A DNA stretch of 8,878 bases from Oscillospiraceae bacterium (GCA_015067375.1 SVMQ01000077.1:1-8878); one strand, 5' to 3'. Counted from the first letter of the stretch, positions 1-6,815 are shown. Notes: generated by a model not told the origin, from the sequence alone. Program-made: numbers and translations.

Positions 1-623
1 TTGAGCCTCGGCTCGCTGAAAACAAGGTAATTGAAGATAAGGCAGGTAGCGACTACGATAACGCCGACAGTGATTATGCCGCCGATGAAGCCCTCAACTG
101 TCTTCTTAGGGCTGATGTTGGGGCAAAGCTTGTGCTTTCCGAGGAAAGTTCCGACAAAGTATGCTCCCGAATCACCGAACCATGCGCAAAAGAGAAGATA
201 AAGGAAAAAGAACACTCCGAGCGCCCTGTCGTCTGAAGCAGCAGTGTATCTGAAAAGAATAACACAGCTAAGCGAAGCGGGTATGATAAACGCACCGGCG
301 CCGCACATCGCAATATGCTCAAATTTAATGCGCTTATGCTTGGTAAGCATTATCGCACACAAAAGGAACATAAATGCAACAAAAACAGGCAGCCACAGCT
401 TCGTAACTCCAAATATTATCATAAACGGAACGCCTGCAGCAAAAATGAGTGATGATATGGTCAGAAGCTTGAACTCCCTGCACTTGACAGCGCCGATAAG
501 CTCCCATACGCCGACAGCACCAAAAAAGGCTGCTACGACCGAATACACCCAAATATTATCCAAAACTATGAAAGTAACTCCGATAACTATTCCGACAAAA
601 GCGGAAATTATCCTTACAGCCAT
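1..623 (-). CDS. cdsA: Phosphatidate cytidylyltransferase (CDP-diacylglycerol synthase), 3' end cut by window
   Basis: This integral membrane enzyme condenses CTP with phosphatidic acid to give CDP-diacylglycerol, the precursor of bacterial phospholipids. The visible 207 residues read without interruption from an ATG at 623. They contain several hydrophobic helices (about residues 5-21, 25-45, 54-73, 77-93, 105-124, 135-150 and 183-202). Family hallmarks are [11 protein letters not shown] (148-158, with the conserved Asp at 151) and [12 protein letters not shown] (171-182). The family C-terminal signature (KR...KD...GG..DR.D) and roughly the last 60 residues should lie beyond position 1. A GAGGAAGG ribosome binding site stands 7 bases before the ATG. 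The gene starts 15 bases after the uppS stop, so it is the last visible gene of the hom-pyrH-frr-uppS-cdsA operon. The identification rests on motifs plus the classic uppS-cdsA order. Confidence 0.93.
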   Translation of the reverse strand, partial: MAVRIISAFVGIVIGVTFIVLDNIWVYSVVAAFFGAVGVWELIGAVKCREFKLLTISSLIFAAGVPFMIIFGVTKLWLPVFVAFMFLLCAIMLTKHKRIKFEHIAMCGAGAFIIPASLSCVILFRYTAASDDRALGVFFFLYLLFCAWFGDSGAYFVGTFLGKHKLCPNISPKKTVEGFIGGIITVGVIVVATCLIFNYLVFSEPRL

Positions 624-638
624 GATGTATCCTTCCTC

Positions 639-1343
639 TTAAACGCCGCCGTACCTGCGATCACGCGAGGAATAGACCTCAACAGCGTATTCAAGATCTT
701 TTTTTGTGAAATCGGGCCAAAGAACATCCATAAACAGAAATTCAGCATAAGCAGCCTGCCATATCATAAAATTGGACAAGCGCTGCTCTCCGCTCGGTCG
801 TATCACAAGATCAAGCGGCGGCATTTCCTTTGTGTAGAGGTTTTGCTCTATCATGTCCTCGGTGATATCGTCAGCAGATAAATTACCGTCAGCAGCGGCT
901 CTCACAAGCTCTCCGACTGCCTTGACGATCTCGGCTCTGCCACCGTAATTCAGCGCGATAGCGGTTATGAACCCGTCGTTATTCTTGGAATCCTCCTGAA
1001 TATTGATGAGCTCGTCACGTATATCCTCAGCAAAACGGCTGATATCACCGATTATAATTATACGAATGTTCTCCTTAGCAGCAGCGCGGATATCCTTGAT
1101 ATACTGCCGAAGCAGCTTCATGATACCCTCTACTTCATCGGCAGGACGGCGCCAGTTCTCGGTGGAAAAAGCATAGAATGTAGCGCACTTTATGCCAAGC
1201 TCGCGGCACCAGTTAATAGTCTTTTTAAAGACCGCCGCACCCTGCTTATGCCCCATATTCCGCGGCAGACCGCGCTTTTTAGCCCACCTGCCGTTGCCAT
1301 CCATAATGATGCCGACGTGCTGCGGTACAGATATATTCTCCAT
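639..1343 (-). CDS. uppS: Isoprenyl transferase (undecaprenyl diphosphate synthase)
   Basis: This cytosolic cis-prenyltransferase adds isopentenyl diphosphate units to farnesyl diphosphate to make undecaprenyl diphosphate, the lipid carrier for peptidoglycan and wall polymers. The 234-residue protein has normal family length and all landmark motifs: HVGIIMDGNGRWA (9-21, catalytic Asp15), GH (31-32), FSTENWRRP (59-67), LNYGGRAEIV in the middle, and IRPSGEQRLSNF, WPDF and the terminal RDRRYGGV. The IRxSGE motif carries Pro where I expect Thr in most homologues. The ATG shares one base with the frr stop (TGATG), which indicates translational coupling. The best Shine-Dalgarno (AAGGAG, 1358-1363) lies 14 bases upstream inside frr, rather far, so re-initiation by ribosomes finishing frr is likely. 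I infer co-transcription with frr and cdsA from the spacing. Confidence 0.97.
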   Translation of the reverse strand: MENISVPQHVGIIMDGNGRWAKKRGLPRNMGHKQGAAVFKKTINWCRELGIKCATFYAFSTENWRRPADEVEGIMKLLRQYIKDIRAAAKENIRIIIIGDISRFAEDIRDELINIQEDSKNNDGFITAIALNYGGRAEIVKAVGELVRAAADGNLSADDITEDMIEQNLYTKEMPPLDLVIRPSGEQRLSNFMIWQAAYAEFLFMDVLWPDFTKKDLEYAVEVYSSRDRRYGGV

Positions 1344-1897
1344 CAGATGGACATGATCTCCTTGTCCTTAGCTGCACCGATCTTGTCTATCTCCTCGATA
1401 TACTTATCGGTGATCTTCTGGATATTCTTCTCGCCGTCCTTCTGATCGTCCTCTGTTATCTCATTTGCCTTCTTCTTTGCCTTGAGCTTATCAAGCGCAT
1501 CACGGCGAACATTGCGAACAGCGACCTTGCTATCTTCACAGGTCTTGCTTACCTGCTTGGACAGCTCCTTTCTGCGCTCCTCAGTGAGTTGGGGGAATAC
1601 TATTCTCAGGCACTTACCGTCGTTTGTGGGGTTGATACCCAGATCGCTTGCCTGAATTGCCTTTTCGATAGACTTGAGGGAACTTGCATCGTAAGGAGTT
1701 ACAACAAGTATCCTTGCCTCAGCAACAGCTATAGAAGCCATCTGATTTACAGGAGTGTCAGTGCCGTAGTACTCAACAGTGATCCTGTCAAGAACGCGGG
1801 GATCGGCTCTTCCCGCACGGATGGTATTAAGCTCGTTTTCAAGGGCGTTGATGCACTTGCCCATTCTTTCCTTGGTGTTATCGAGTAATTCTTTCAT
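1343..1897 (-). CDS. frr: Ribosome recycling factor
   Basis: RRF, together with EF-G, splits the post-termination ribosome so that subunits can be reused. The protein is 184 residues, close to the family norm of about 185. It shows TIRAGRADP near residue 25 at the first hinge, a central beta domain with VTPYDASSLKSIEKAI and NDGKCLRIVFPQLTEERR, and the C-terminal coiled helices with RNVRRDA and the long charged helix KKKANEITEDDQK. I place the start at the ATG at 1897. An ATG four codons upstream (1909) is open, but its own GGAG (1904-1907) forms an ideal Shine-Dalgarno 6 bases before the 1897 ATG, whereas the 1909 ATG has none. The 1897 start also gives the usual MKELL-type N terminus. The gene lies 41 bases after pyrH and overlaps uppS by one base. 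Confidence 0.97.
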   Translation of the reverse strand: MKELLDNTKERMGKCINALENELNTIRAGRADPRVLDRITVEYYGTDTPVNQMASIAVAEARILVVTPYDASSLKSIEKAIQASDLGINPTNDGKCLRIVFPQLTEERRKELSKQVSKTCEDSKVAVRNVRRDALDKLKAKKKANEITEDDQKDGEKNIQKITDKYIEEIDKIGAAKDKEIMSI

Positions 1898-1903
1898 TGT
1901 GAT

Positions 1904-1907
1904 CTCC
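1904..1907 (-). promoter_or_regulatory. Ribosome binding site deciding the frr start
   Basis: GGAG sits 6 bases upstream of the ATG at 1897 and overlaps the alternative ATG at 1909. This favours the downstream start and a 184-residue RRF. Confidence 0.7.
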
Positions 1908-1938
1908 ATTCTGCCGAAAAGGCGATTATAGTAATAAA

Positions 1939-2664
1939 TCAGGACTTATGCTTGGTAACGAGCGTACCAACAGGCTCACCCATTACCGCATCCAGAATAT
2001 TGTCAGGACGGTTAAGGTCAAAGACGATTATCGGGATGTTATTCTCAGTACAGATAGCAGCAGCTGCGCTATCCATGACCTGTAATCTCTTTACAAGTAT
2101 ATCATGATGTGTGATGACGTCATACTTCTGCGCGTCAGGGAACTTCTTGGGATCCTTATCATAGATACCGTCTACCATCGTCGCCTTGAGGATGATGTCA
2201 GCGTTCAGCTCTGCGGCTCTGAGCGATGCAGCGCTGTCCGTCGAGAAGAACGGGTTACCGGTGCCACAGCCGAAGATGACTACCCTGCCCTTTTCAAGAT
2301 GACGGATAGCCTTGCCAAGAATGAACGGCTCTGCAACCTGCTGCATAGTGATAGCAGTCTGAACGCGTACCACACAGCCGAGGTTTTCCAGCACATCGGC
2401 AACTGCAAGCGCATTCATAGTTGTCGCAAGCATACCGATGTGGTCAGCACGCGCTCTGTCCATACCATCGGACGAGCGACCGCGCCAGAAGTTGCCGCCG
2501 CCGACTACGATACCTATCTCACAGCCGACGTCAACGCACTTTTTGATGCTCTTACAAATATTTTCAATGGTGGGCAGGTCAAGACCAATGCCCTTATCTC
2601 CCGAGAGAGCCTCGCCGCTCAGCTTCAGGAGAACTCTTTTGTACTTTGGTTTAGCTTCACCCAT
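1939..2664 (-). CDS. pyrH: UMP kinase
   Basis: This cytosolic enzyme phosphorylates UMP to UDP with ATP, feeding pyrimidine nucleotides to RNA, DNA and sugar-nucleotide synthesis. The bacterial type is a hexamer of the amino-acid-kinase fold, unrelated to eukaryotic UMP/CMP kinase. The 241-residue protein carries LLKLSGEAL (12-20), GGGNFWRG (55-62), [17 protein letters not shown] (68-84), [10 protein letters not shown] (134-143) and DGIYDKDP (165-172). All are diagnostic and unaltered, and the length is typical. The ATG at 2664 has a GGAGG site 8 bases upstream. It follows hom by 23 bases and precedes frr by 41 bases, so it is an internal operon gene. The pyrH-frr pair is one of the best conserved bacterial gene orders. 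Confidence 0.98.
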   Translation of the reverse strand: MGEAKPKYKRVLLKLSGEALSGDKGIGLDLPTIENICKSIKKCVDVGCEIGIVVGGGNFWRGRSSDGMDRARADHIGMLATTMNALAVADVLENLGCVVRVQTAITMQQVAEPFILGKAIRHLEKGRVVIFGCGTGNPFFSTDSAASLRAAELNADIILKATMVDGIYDKDPKKFPDAQKYDVITHHDILVKRLQVMDSAAAAICTENNIPIIVFDLNRPDNILDAVMGEPVGTLVTKHKS

Positions 2665-2687
2665 AGTATTTACCTCCGATAGCAGTA

Positions 2688-3914
2688 TTAATAGTCGAGA
2701 ACCCTTATTCTGCCGAGGATATCAGCGCCGATAAGCTTTTCACAAGCTGCAACAGTATCCTTTTCGGACATAACAGGTGTAATGAAAGCAAGCTCGCCTG
2801 CGGGAGCATTCTTTCTGGAAAGAAACTCGACCTTACCAAACGCTGCAACTACTGCTTCCTTGGAAGCGCCCTTAACGCGTATGTAATCGGCACAAGTGAA
2901 GTCATCGAAGTCTCTTACAAAGCTCTGCTCGCTGTCTGTCCATGTAAGCGAACGGCTGGTCTTATCGTGCTTTACAGCGGAAACGATGTCAGATACTACT
3001 GCACTTGCTGTGGGTAGCTTACCTGCGCCCTTGCCATAGAAAACAACGTCGCCTGTTGCGTCGCCGCGAACGAGAATAGCATTGAACACATCGTTTACGC
3101 CTGCGAGCTGGCTGTCGTCCTTAACGAATGCGGGGAATACGCCGATAGAGATATCATTGCCCTCCTCGCGCTTTGCACAACCGATGAGCTTGATCTTGCA
3201 GCCACCGCTGTCAGCATACTCAACATCCTCGAGAGTTACCTTTGTGATACCCTCGGTATGTACGCTCTCGGGGTAAACGTGCTTGCCGTATGCGAGAGCT
3301 GCAAGGATGCAGATCTTGCGGCAGGTGTCGTGACCGTCAACGTCAGCCGAAGGATCACGCTCGGCATAACCGAGATCCTGTGCGATCTTGAGAGCCTCGT
3401 CGAAGCCCATGCCGTCGCGTATCATCTTGGTCAGGATGAAGTTAGTTGTACCGTTGAGGATACCTGCGATCTCGTCGATCTCGTTTGCTTCAAGACAGGT
3501 GTGGATAGGCTTGATTATCGGAATACCGCCGCCTACGCTTGCTTCAAAGAAGAAGTTTACGTTCTTCTCCTTTGCGATGGTGAGAAGCTCCGCACCCTTG
3601 GCGGCTACAAGCTCCTTGTTGGAGGTAACTACGCTCTTGCCTGCTTCGAGAGCCGACTTAACATAGGGATAGGAGAACTTGAGTCCGCCGATGACCTCAG
3701 CGATGACAGTGACCTCAGGGTCATTGAGGATGATATCGAAATCCTTAACGAACTTATCCTTGTAGGGGGAATCGTCAAAATCTCTCACATCGAGGATATA
3801 CTTGATATCAAGCTCCTGTCCTGCTTTCTTTTCAAGGTTCTCCTTGTTCTTGAAGAACACCTCGACAGTACCCGAGCCTACTACACCGTAGCCCAGCACA
3901 GCTATCTTTGCCAT
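2688..3914 (-). CDS. hom: Homoserine dehydrogenase
   Basis: This enzyme reduces aspartate semialdehyde to homoserine with NAD(P)H, the branch step toward threonine, methionine and isoleucine. The 408-residue protein starts with a Rossmann fold, [15 protein letters not shown] (GxGxxG at 8-13). It continues with [10 protein letters not shown] (98-107), [11 protein letters not shown] (124-134), [11 protein letters not shown] (154-164) and [19 protein letters not shown] (182-200), which holds the conserved acidic and Lys residues of the catalytic domain. After about residue 340 there is a short tail with alternating strand/helix character that may be a divergent ACT-like regulatory domain; the total is somewhat shorter than the roughly 430 residues of Bacillus Hom. 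The start is the ATG at 3914, with AAAGGA 10 bases upstream. An open extension to 3953 adds residues before the Rossmann strand and has no good ribosome site. It is the first gene of the operon ending in cdsA. Confidence 0.96.
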   Translation of the reverse strand: MAKIAVLGYGVVGSGTVEVFFKNKENLEKKAGQELDIKYILDVRDFDDSPYKDKFVKDFDIILNDPEVTVIAEVIGGLKFSYPYVKSALEAGKSVVTSNKELVAAKGAELLTIAKEKNVNFFFEASVGGGIPIIKPIHTCLEANEIDEIAGILNGTTNFILTKMIRDGMGFDEALKIAQDLGYAERDPSADVDGHDTCRKICILAALAYGKHVYPESVHTEGITKVTLEDVEYADSGGCKIKLIGCAKREEGNDISIGVFPAFVKDDSQLAGVNDVFNAILVRGDATGDVVFYGKGAGKLPTASAVVSDIVSAVKHDKTSRSLTWTDSEQSFVRDFDDFTCADYIRVKGASKEAVVAAFGKVEFLSRKNAPAGELAFITPVMSEKDTVAACEKLIGADILGRIRVLDY

Positions 3915-3943
3915 TGAAAAAACATCCTTTCTATAAAAGCACT

Positions 3944-3990
3944 CCGCAAGCAAACAGCCCCGTCACGCCGTAAGCCGACGCTCTGTGCGG
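3944..3990 (-). other. Possible structured leader of hom mRNA
   Basis: The transcript from the promoter at 4043-4071 would carry about 120 untranslated bases before hom. Within it CCGCA (3986-3990) can pair with TGCGG (3944-3948). Inside that, CAG pairs with CTG and CGTC with GACG, giving an interrupted stem that ends 14 bases before the AAAGGA ribosome site. No recognised riboswitch core, no Thr/Met-rich leader peptide and no terminator-type U-run was found. The pairing could be chance, and a regulatory role is conjecture. Confidence 0.25.
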
Positions 3991-4042
3991 TCATAAGCCA
4001 AAAAACGCAGAATACTCCCTTGTTCTATTTATTATCTTTACT

Positions 4043-4071
4043 ATTATAGCATAACGCGGCATATTTTGCAA
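4043..4071 (-). promoter_or_regulatory. Sigma-A promoter of the hom-pyrH-frr-uppS-cdsA operon
   Basis: Read on the minus strand, TTGCAA (-35, 4066-4071; 4 of 6 to consensus) is separated by exactly 17 bases from a perfect TATAAT (-10, 4043-4048). A TG one base ahead of the -10 makes it an extended -10. Transcription would begin near 4035, leaving a leader of about 120 bases. This is the only strong promoter I see before the operon. Confidence 0.8.
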
Positions 4072-4073
4072 GT

Positions 4074-4099
4074 AGTTTTTGCCACAGAAATCAAAAACT
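4074..4099 (-). repeat. Inverted repeat between the aldo/keto reductase stop and the hom promoter
   Basis: AGTTTTTG (4074-4081) and CAAAAACT (4092-4099) are perfect 8-base reverse complements with a 10-base loop. The repeat begins one base after the reductase stop codon and ends two bases before the hom -35. It could be a weak A/U-rich terminator hairpin for the reductase gene, but it has no clear U-run after it. It could also be a dyad operator for a protein controlling the hom promoter. The sequence does not decide. Confidence 0.4.
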
Positions 4100-4100
4100 G

Positions 4101-5099
4101 TTACTCTGCAAGCACCGCTTCTATCTTTACCTTCTCCTCTGCCGTAAACTCTGTCTTGTATACAGCCTCGACGTTGTCTATTATCTGCTCGGGACGTGAC
4201 GCGCCTATCAGCACCGTTGCAACAGCAGGGTTGCTCAGCACCCATGACAGTGCCATCTGCGAGAGCTTCTGACCTCTTGCCGCTGCAATGTCGTTCAATT
4301 TGTTAAGCTTTGCCACCATTGCATCATTGAGTTCGTTTACTATCCATGTCCTGCCCTTACCTATGCGCGAATCGGCAGGCACGCCGTTGAGGTAGCGGTC
4401 GGTCAGCAGACCCTGATACAGCGGCGAGAACACAGCAAGTCCGAAGCCCTGCTCAACTGCCAGCTTATCAAGTCCGTCGCGCTCTACCCAGCGGTTGAGC
4501 ATGGAATAAGACGGCTGGTTTACGATGAACGGCGTACGAAGCTCCCTGAATATGGGAAGTATCTCAGCCATCTGTGCGCTGTTGTAGTTGGAAACGCCGA
4601 CGTACAGCGCCTTGCCCTGTCTTACGATATGATCGAGCGCGAGCGCGGTCTCCTCGATGGGAGTTTCACCGGGGTCGGGGACGTGGTGGTAGAAGATATC
4701 GACATACTCAAGACCCATGCGCTTTAAGCTCTGGTCGAGCGAAGCGATCAGGTACTTGCGTGAGCCGTTCTTGTCGCCATAGGGGCCTGCCCACATATCA
4801 TAGCCTGCCTTTGTGGAGATGCTCAGCTCGTCGCGGTAGGCTCTCATGCCGCGGTCGAGTATCTTGCCGAAGTTCTCCTCAGCCGAGCCGTTATAGGGGT
4901 TGCCGTAATTATTGGCAAGGTCGAAGTGAGTTATGCCGAGGTCGAACGCGGTATGCACCATGTTCTCCATGTTTGCGAAGCTGTCGAGATAGCCGAAGTT
5001 CTGCCATAATCCGAGGGACACAGCGGACAGCTTTAAGCCGCTCTTTCCGCAGCGGTTGTAGGACATTTTTTCGTAACGGTGTTCGTTTGGTGTGTACAT
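4101..5099 (-). CDS. Aldo/keto reductase, YghZ / L-glyceraldehyde-3-phosphate reductase type
   Basis: This is a predicted cytosolic NADPH-dependent reductase with an (alpha/beta)8 barrel. Its closest recalled relative is E. coli YghZ (Gpr), which reduces L-glyceraldehyde 3-phosphate and detoxifies methylglyoxal. The 332-residue protein matches that group closely: YNRCGKSGLKL (14-24), SLGLWQNFG (28-36), GITHFDLANNYG (55-66), GSAEENFGKIL (71-81), STKAGYDMW (95-103) and SLDQSLKRMGLEYVDIFYHH (120-139). The catalytic tetrad is present: Asp60, Tyr65, Lys97 and His139. NQPSYSMLNRW and the VLIGASRPEQI cofactor-binding segment near the C terminus also fit. The start ATG at 5099 has AAAGGAGG 8 bases upstream. 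The gene appears monocistronic, with its own promoter. The true substrate in this organism is unproven; a general aldehyde or methylglyoxal role is equally possible. Confidence 0.93.
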   Translation of the reverse strand: MYTPNEHRYEKMSYNRCGKSGLKLSAVSLGLWQNFGYLDSFANMENMVHTAFDLGITHFDLANNYGNPYNGSAEENFGKILDRGMRAYRDELSISTKAGYDMWAGPYGDKNGSRKYLIASLDQSLKRMGLEYVDIFYHHVPDPGETPIEETALALDHIVRQGKALYVGVSNYNSAQMAEILPIFRELRTPFIVNQPSYSMLNRWVERDGLDKLAVEQGFGLAVFSPLYQGLLTDRYLNGVPADSRIGKGRTWIVNELNDAMVAKLNKLNDIAAARGQKLSQMALSWVLSNPAVATVLIGASRPEQIIDNVEAVYKTEFTAEEKVKIEAVLAE

Positions 5100-5139
5100 G
5101 ATCGTTTCCTCCTTTTTATAGCCAAAGCCAATTAATTAC

Positions 5140-5168
5140 AGTATAGCATATTCCGCGCCGTTTTGCAA
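5140..5168 (-). promoter_or_regulatory. Sigma-A promoter of the aldo/keto reductase gene
   Basis: On the minus strand, TTGCAA (-35, 5163-5168), a 17-base spacer and TATACT (-10, 5140-5145) with an extended TG element. Transcription would start about 35 bases before the ATG. It shares the TTGCAAAA start and TATGCTATA end with the hom operon promoter. Confidence 0.75.
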
Positions 5169-5174
5169 TAGCAA

Positions 5175-5199
5175 AGCCGCTCCCGAAACGGGAACGGCT
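5175..5199 (-). terminator. Hairpin terminator after the anti-sigma gene
   Basis: Two 11-base arms (AGCCGTTCCCG and CGGGAGCGGCT in minus-strand reading, one G-U pair) close a 3-base loop 7 bases beyond the anti-sigma stop codon. The U-tract on the minus strand is short and broken. A better T-run lies on the plus side, so the hairpin could work in both directions, although no plus-strand gene enters it. It separates the sigma/anti-sigma unit from the reductase promoter. Confidence 0.7.
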
Positions 5200-5206
5200 A
5201 TGTTTT

Positions 5207-6280
5207 TTATTCAGCTATGAGGTCGTAGTATACGCCGTCGATATCTATACCGAGAAGCTGATCTAATTCTAATGTGCTACTATAATCACGCGTATACCAG
5301 TCCCAGTATTTGCTGGCATTAAATGTTCCACCTGTCTGCCAAATACAAGGCTCGTCGTTATGAAATCCTGAACCAAATCTAGGCAGTACAAGTTTCTCTC
5401 CATTTGCAAAAACCAGACTTAGCTCTTTATCAGTAACCTCTGCCATATACTCCTCAAAAGGAACGCCAAGCCTTCTTCGATAACCGCCGTCCGGACGCAG
5501 CTCCTGTACAAACACCCCATCAGCAACTTCAGCATATAACGCATAGGACAGCGGAGAGATATCAAGATATACAGGCGTCATATATTTACTGCTAACGCTA
5601 TCTCCTGACACCTTATACCTACGTATTTCCATAGTTCCTGTTACGTCGATATTCGCCGTTCTGATACCTGTGCTTGTGGGATAGGTGAAAACTGCACCGA
5701 ATGTGTCTTTATCCCAGACATCCTGACAAAATTCAGCGACCGAGTAGAAATATCGTTCATTTTCAGTGCGGTGAGCTTTGAGTTCCGTAGAGCCTGTACT
5801 CCAATTGTAAGCCATTCCGTTGTCGGCAAAGCTTTCAATCTTAAGGACGTGATTGATGCCATTGATATAATCCTTTGTAATACCAAAGCTTTCATCTTTA
5901 CTTAACCACTCGCAGCCCACTTCGTCCAAAGCCTCATAATGAACTGCCGCATGAACGTGCCGTCCATCGCTGATCAGCTGCTCCACAGTCACCTTGACGT
6001 GTCCGTCGCTGTCCTCGAAAACGTTGGTCTGTATCTCGTTGATCAGGCTCTCATTGCCGCCGAAGATAGTGGTAAGATGCTGATACCCGAACGCCGCTGC
6101 AACTCCCACTGCGCCAATGACGAGCGATAGCGCCGCCGCTAACGGTACAACGATCGCCTTTCTGCCGCTCTTTTTAGCTCTCATTCTCTTTTCCGCCTCT
6201 CTTATCGCTCCGTCGAGGAGCTGTCTGTCGCTCCTGTCGGAAGTGATCCTGTCGAAAAAGCTGTTGTATTCCTGTTTCAT
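5207..6280 (-). CDS. Membrane anti-sigma factor, DUF4179-like, partner of the ECF sigma factor
   Basis: The 357-residue protein has a charged cytosolic N terminus (1-41, rich in Arg/Lys/Asp/Glu), one transmembrane helix (about 42-64) and a large C-terminal part predicted to lie outside the membrane. The segment after the helix (FGYQHLTTIFGGNESLINEI) resembles what I recall of DUF4179 proteins found next to Bacillota ECF sigma factors. Its start overlaps the sigma gene by 4 bases (ATGA), with AAGGAGGG about 6 bases upstream, so the two are translationally coupled. By analogy the N terminus binds the sigma factor and the outer domain senses an envelope signal. There is no HxxxCxxC zinc anti-sigma motif; the N terminus has no Cys at all. 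The signal is unknown. The first third of the gene is GC-richer than the sensor part (about 57% versus 44% in 120-base samples). Confidence 0.8.
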   Translation of the reverse strand: MKQEYNSFFDRITSDRSDRQLLDGAIREAEKRMRAKKSGRKAIVVPLAAALSLVIGAVGVAAAFGYQHLTTIFGGNESLINEIQTNVFEDSDGHVKVTVEQLISDGRHVHAAVHYEALDEVGCEWLSKDESFGITKDYINGINHVLKIESFADNGMAYNWSTGSTELKAHRTENERYFYSVAEFCQDVWDKDTFGAVFTYPTSTGIRTANIDVTGTMEIRRYKVSGDSVSSKYMTPVYLDISPLSYALYAEVADGVFVQELRPDGGYRRRLGVPFEEYMAEVTDKELSLVFANGEKLVLPRFGSGFHNDEPCIWQTGGTFNASKYWDWYTRDYSSTLELDQLLGIDIDGVYYDLIAE

Positions 6281-6747
6281 GATTCGCCCTCCTTCGTGAG
6301 CATTTCCCTTAGCTTCTTTCTTGCGCGTGTCAGCCGAGTGCGCACTGCCGCCGATGTCGTATGCCGCAGCCGCGCTATCTCAATGACCGAATAGCCCTCA
6401 TAATAGAACAGATATATCACAGCGCTGTCGTCTGGACTCAGCTGCCGCACATATTCAAGCAGACTTTGCTCGCTATCGCTTTCACAAGGAATATCGCAGC
6501 AAAGCTCTGTCCTGTGTTTGTGAGCAAACGAACGCAGAAGATCCTTGCACAGGTTTATCGTAACGCGTATGAGCCACGCCTTTACGTTATCCGTCGAATC
6601 GAAGCGCTCGGACGTGAGATACAGCCGCACAAACGACTCCTGCGTTATGTCGTCGGCGTCCTCGCGGTTCTTCGTCATGCTGTAAGCAAGACGGAATACC
6701 GTCGCCCTGTGCGTTTTTATGTACTCCTCAAACTGCTGCTCGGTCAA
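6277..6747 (-). CDS. ECF (group 4) RNA polymerase sigma factor
   Basis: An alternative sigma factor that directs RNA polymerase to a small stress or envelope regulon. With a TTG start at 6747 it is 156 residues. Region 2 spans about 12-73 with DADDITQESF (30-39) and KAWLIRVTINLCKDLLRS (56-73). Region 4 spans about 104-150 with a helix-turn-helix in EGYSVIEIARLRHTTSAAVRTRL (split as 117-128 and 129-139). No region 1 or 3 is present, as usual for ECF sigmas. I chose TTG because a full AAAGGAGG lies 8 bases before it and the protein then begins right at region 2. The upstream ATG at 6816 has no ribosome site, and its codon overlaps the -35 element of the likely promoter. It is co-transcribed and coupled with the anti-sigma gene, and probably activates its own promoter. 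Confidence 0.93.
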   Translation of the reverse strand: MTEQQFEEYIKTHRATVFRLAYSMTKNREDADDITQESFVRLYLTSERFDSTDNVKAWLIRVTINLCKDLLRSFAHKHRTELCCDIPCESDSEQSLLEYVRQLSPDDSAVIYLFYYEGYSVIEIARLRHTTSAAVRTRLTRARKKLREMLTKEGES

Positions 6748-6755
6748 TCGCCACA

Positions 6756-6763
6756 CCTCCTTT
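6756..6763 (-). promoter_or_regulatory. Ribosome binding site fixing the TTG start of the sigma factor
   Basis: AAAGGAGG, 8 bases upstream of TTG at 6747. It is the only strong Shine-Dalgarno in the region and argues against the ATG at 6816. Confidence 0.8.
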
Positions 6764-6788
6764 GCCTGAAAGCCGCTTTCATAAGTAA

Positions 6789-6815
6789 GACGAAGCAGAG
6801 CGCGGAAATGTTTCA
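6789..6815 (-). promoter_or_regulatory. Candidate ECF-type promoter of the sigma/anti-sigma operon
   Basis: On the minus strand, TGAAAC (-35, 6810-6815) is followed after 17 bases by CGTC (-10, 6789-6792). This is the classic ECF pattern seen for Bacillus SigW/SigM/SigX-type promoters. Transcription would start near 6782 and give a leader of about 35 bases carrying the AAAGGAGG site. Placement directly before an ECF sigma gene suggests positive autoregulation. I found no convincing sigma-A promoter in the same gap. Confidence 0.65.

Noticed and set aside
244..642. 132-codon plus-strand frame and a 72-codon minus-strand frame at the left end
   Set aside because: Both overlap cdsA, whose uninterrupted frame with [11 protein letters not shown] and [12 protein letters not shown] explains the region.
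3258..3917. 219-codon open frame on the plus strand
   Set aside because: Fully antisense to hom, whose protein motifs are intact; a codon-bias shadow.
3914..3953. Upstream start adding 13 residues to hom
   Set aside because: The extension has no good ribosome site and precedes the Rossmann strand [10 protein letters not shown], which normally begins the protein.
3914..4000. Possible leader peptide starting at the ATG near 3996 in the hom leader
   Set aside because: The frame overlaps the hom start, has no nearby ribosome site and no run of Thr, Ile or Met codons, so classical attenuation is not supported.
4574..5101. 175-codon Arg/Ser/Cys-rich frame on the plus strand
   Set aside because: Antisense to the aldo/keto reductase; low-complexity composition typical of a shadow frame.
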